This document shows, piece after piece, positions 8,070 through 9,100 of a stretch of DNA of 9,100 bases. The notes beneath the pieces were generated by a model, which was not told the DNA's origin, did not search any database, and saw nothing but the letters and a program-made list of their open reading frames with translations. Within the stretch, counting starts at the first letter, position 1, and every line of letters begins with the position of its first letter. The position numbers and the translations under genes are program-made. Source of the stretch: Armatimonadota bacterium (GTDB lineage: Bacteria; Armatimonadota; Fimbriimonadia; Fimbriimonadales; Fimbriimonadaceae); contig JAFAFM010000305.1 in NCBI GenBank assembly GCA_023423495.1, forward strand, positions 1 to 9,100, written 5' to 3'.

Positions 8070-8708
8070 ATGAAAAAAGACAAGCTCTCACAAATCGGAT
8101 GGATCGCAGCAATTGCGCTCATTGCAGTCGCTGTCGCCAGCGGATTCCAAGACACGGCGAACAAGATTGCGGTCGTCGATATTGCTCAGGTTGTGGAGAA
8201 AAGCAACCACGGCAAGACAAACCAGGACACGTTCGCCAAGATGAAGAAGAACCGCGAGGATCTTCTGCAGTTCATCGACGACAATCGGGTATTGACGAAC
8301 GAGCAGGCCCAGGAACTTCGAACTCTCTGGTCCAAGGACAATCCGACGACCGATGAGAAGAACAAGATGGAGCGCATAAAGGCGGACGTTATCGCCTCCA
8401 ATAAGAAGTGGACGGAGCTGAGCGGCAAGGCAACCTTGACCGCCGAAGATCGAACACTTTTGGACGAGTATGCGAAGCGTGGCCAGAACATGGAGCTCGT
8501 TGCTCGCCGCTGGTACAACGACTTCACCAACGAAATGCAGTCGTGGGCCGATAAGCAGAAGGTGGCCAGCATCGAGAAGGCGCGAACGGCTATTCAGTCC
8601 GTCGCGAAAGCTCAGGGATACACGATTGTTTTTGAGATTGGCATTGCCCCTTACGGTGCAAATGATCTGACCCAGCCGGCCTTGCAGGCAATGAATGCGA
8701 CTCCGTGA
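8070..8708 (+). CDS. OmpH/Skp-like periplasmic chaperone, copy 2
   Basis: This gene encodes 212 residues and is a tandem paralog of the gene 6 nt upstream. From SGFQ (24-27) to the C-terminus the two proteins align without a gap at a constant offset of two residues; my hand count gives roughly 70-75 identities over 187 positions. Shared blocks include VVDIAQV (35-41), the segment NEQAQELR near 77-84, KADVIASNKK (104-113), RGQNM (137-141), AQGYTIVF (181-188) and the tail ALQAMNA. A basic N-terminus (MKKDK) and hydrophobic segment (about 10-24) form the signal peptide. The coiled coil carries the same three motifs, at T76, T93 and T124. The start has only a weak AGAGA nearby, so translation may be coupled to copy 1. 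The role is probably periplasmic chaperoning as in Skp; whether the copies form a mixed trimer is unknown. Confidence 0.88.
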   Translation: MKKDKLSQIGWIAAIALIAVAVASGFQDTANKIAVVDIAQVVEKSNHGKTNQDTFAKMKKNREDLLQFIDDNRVLTNEQAQELRTLWSKDNPTTDEKNKMERIKADVIASNKKWTELSGKATLTAEDRTLLDEYAKRGQNMELVARRWYNDFTNEMQSWADKQKVASIEKARTAIQSVAKAQGYTIVFEIGIAPYGANDLTQPALQAMNATP

Positions 8709-9100
8709 TCTAAGCCTCGCAATATGTCTCGTCTCGGCCTTCGGTTGCTCTAAGCCACCGGAGGCCGTTTTCGTTGACATAAACCTCATTGCAAGGCAAG
8801 AACGACCGCAAAGCTTCGACGTGCCGCAGTACCACCCATCCGCAGGCGTTGTCATCCCCGCCAAAACGGTGAACCTACCGAGCTCACCCGGCATCCTGAT
8901 TTTGGACCGTGCAGAAGGAAAGATCGAGGCTGCCCGACAGCTTATCCAGAGGGATCGAGAACTAGCAATTCGGACTTTGAGTCGTCGAATGGCCGGTGTA
9001 GTAGGAGACGAGATCGAGGCAAACAAGCTGCGGGCCCTGGAAGATTTCAAGCGGGATCAAGAGGCGCTTATTCGATCTGTCTACGGCGAACTCTTTGATC
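8695..9100 (+). CDS. Putative lipoprotein with coiled-coil region (partial at right edge)
   Basis: The open frame starts at ATG 8695, overlaps the 3' end of the second OmpH-like gene by 14 nt in a different frame, and runs off the right edge after 135 codons. The N-terminus reads MRLRDLSLAICLVSAFGCSK, a short basic and hydrophobic leader with a possible lipobox AFG-C18. The phenylalanine at -2 is unusual for a lipobox, so lipidation is not certain. The strand AVFVDINLIA (24-33) recalls the opening strand of the OmpH genes before it. Residues about 70-135 are rich in charged residues (KIEAARQLIQRDREL, EANKLRALEDFKRDQ) and look helical or coiled coil. I do not recognise a named family. By position it is likely an envelope protein working with the OmpH/Omp85 machinery, perhaps a membrane-tethered OmpH-like protein. 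Confidence 0.7.
   Translation, partial: MRLRDLSLAICLVSAFGCSKPPEAVFVDINLIARQERPQSFDVPQYHPSAGVVIPAKTVNLPSSPGILILDRAEGKIEAARQLIQRDRELAIRTLSRRMAGVVGDEIEANKLRALEDFKRDQEALIRSVYGELFD

Noticed and set aside
8088..9050. Long open frame on the - strand (320 codons) across the second OmpH-like gene and the lipoprotein gene
   Set aside because: It is antisense to clearly homologous coding sequence, has no recognisable family feature, and its composition (rich in serine, arginine and leucine) is typical of a reverse-frame shadow.

Overview
The window holds six confident protein genes from a diderm (outer-membrane-bearing) bacterium, plus the start of a seventh. Most of it (about 914-9100, + strand) is an outer-membrane biogenesis cluster: a TamB-type translocation protein, an Omp85 barrel protein (BamA/TamA type), two tandem OmpH/Skp-like periplasmic chaperones, and the start of a putative coiled-coil lipoprotein. 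Base composition and codon use look even throughout. I see no insertion sequence, tRNA, rRNA, CRISPR array or phage gene. The order tamB - bamA - ompH resembles the outer-membrane clusters known from diderm Terrabacteria, such as Negativicutes and relatives. The moderately high GC and weak ribosome binding sites would fit a lineage such as Armatimonadota, but that placement is only an inference.

Layout. At the left edge (1-230, +) lies the C-terminal end of alanyl-tRNA synthetase. Converging on it, with an 8-bp overlap of the 3' ends, is a DUF4126 membrane protein gene on the - strand. That gene is divergent from tamB across a gap of about 90 bp. TamB (1518 residues) is followed by a 175-bp leader and then by the Omp85 gene, whose start is best placed at a TTG behind a strong AGGAGG. 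The Omp85 gene, ompH-like 1, ompH-like 2 and the lipoprotein gene follow with gaps of 9 and 6 nt and then a 14-nt overlap, so they very probably share a transcript.

How the genes work together (from family knowledge). OmpH/Skp proteins hold unfolded outer-membrane proteins in the periplasm, the Omp85 protein inserts them into the outer membrane, and TamB spans the envelope from an inner-membrane anchor, helping assembly or carrying phospholipid. The Omp85 protein has three POTRA domains rather than the five of E. coli BamA and sits directly after tamB, so whether it acts as BamA, TamA or both is open. The least described parts are the two gaplessly alignable OmpH paralogs, which share a threefold internal motif, and the overlapping lipoprotein gene.
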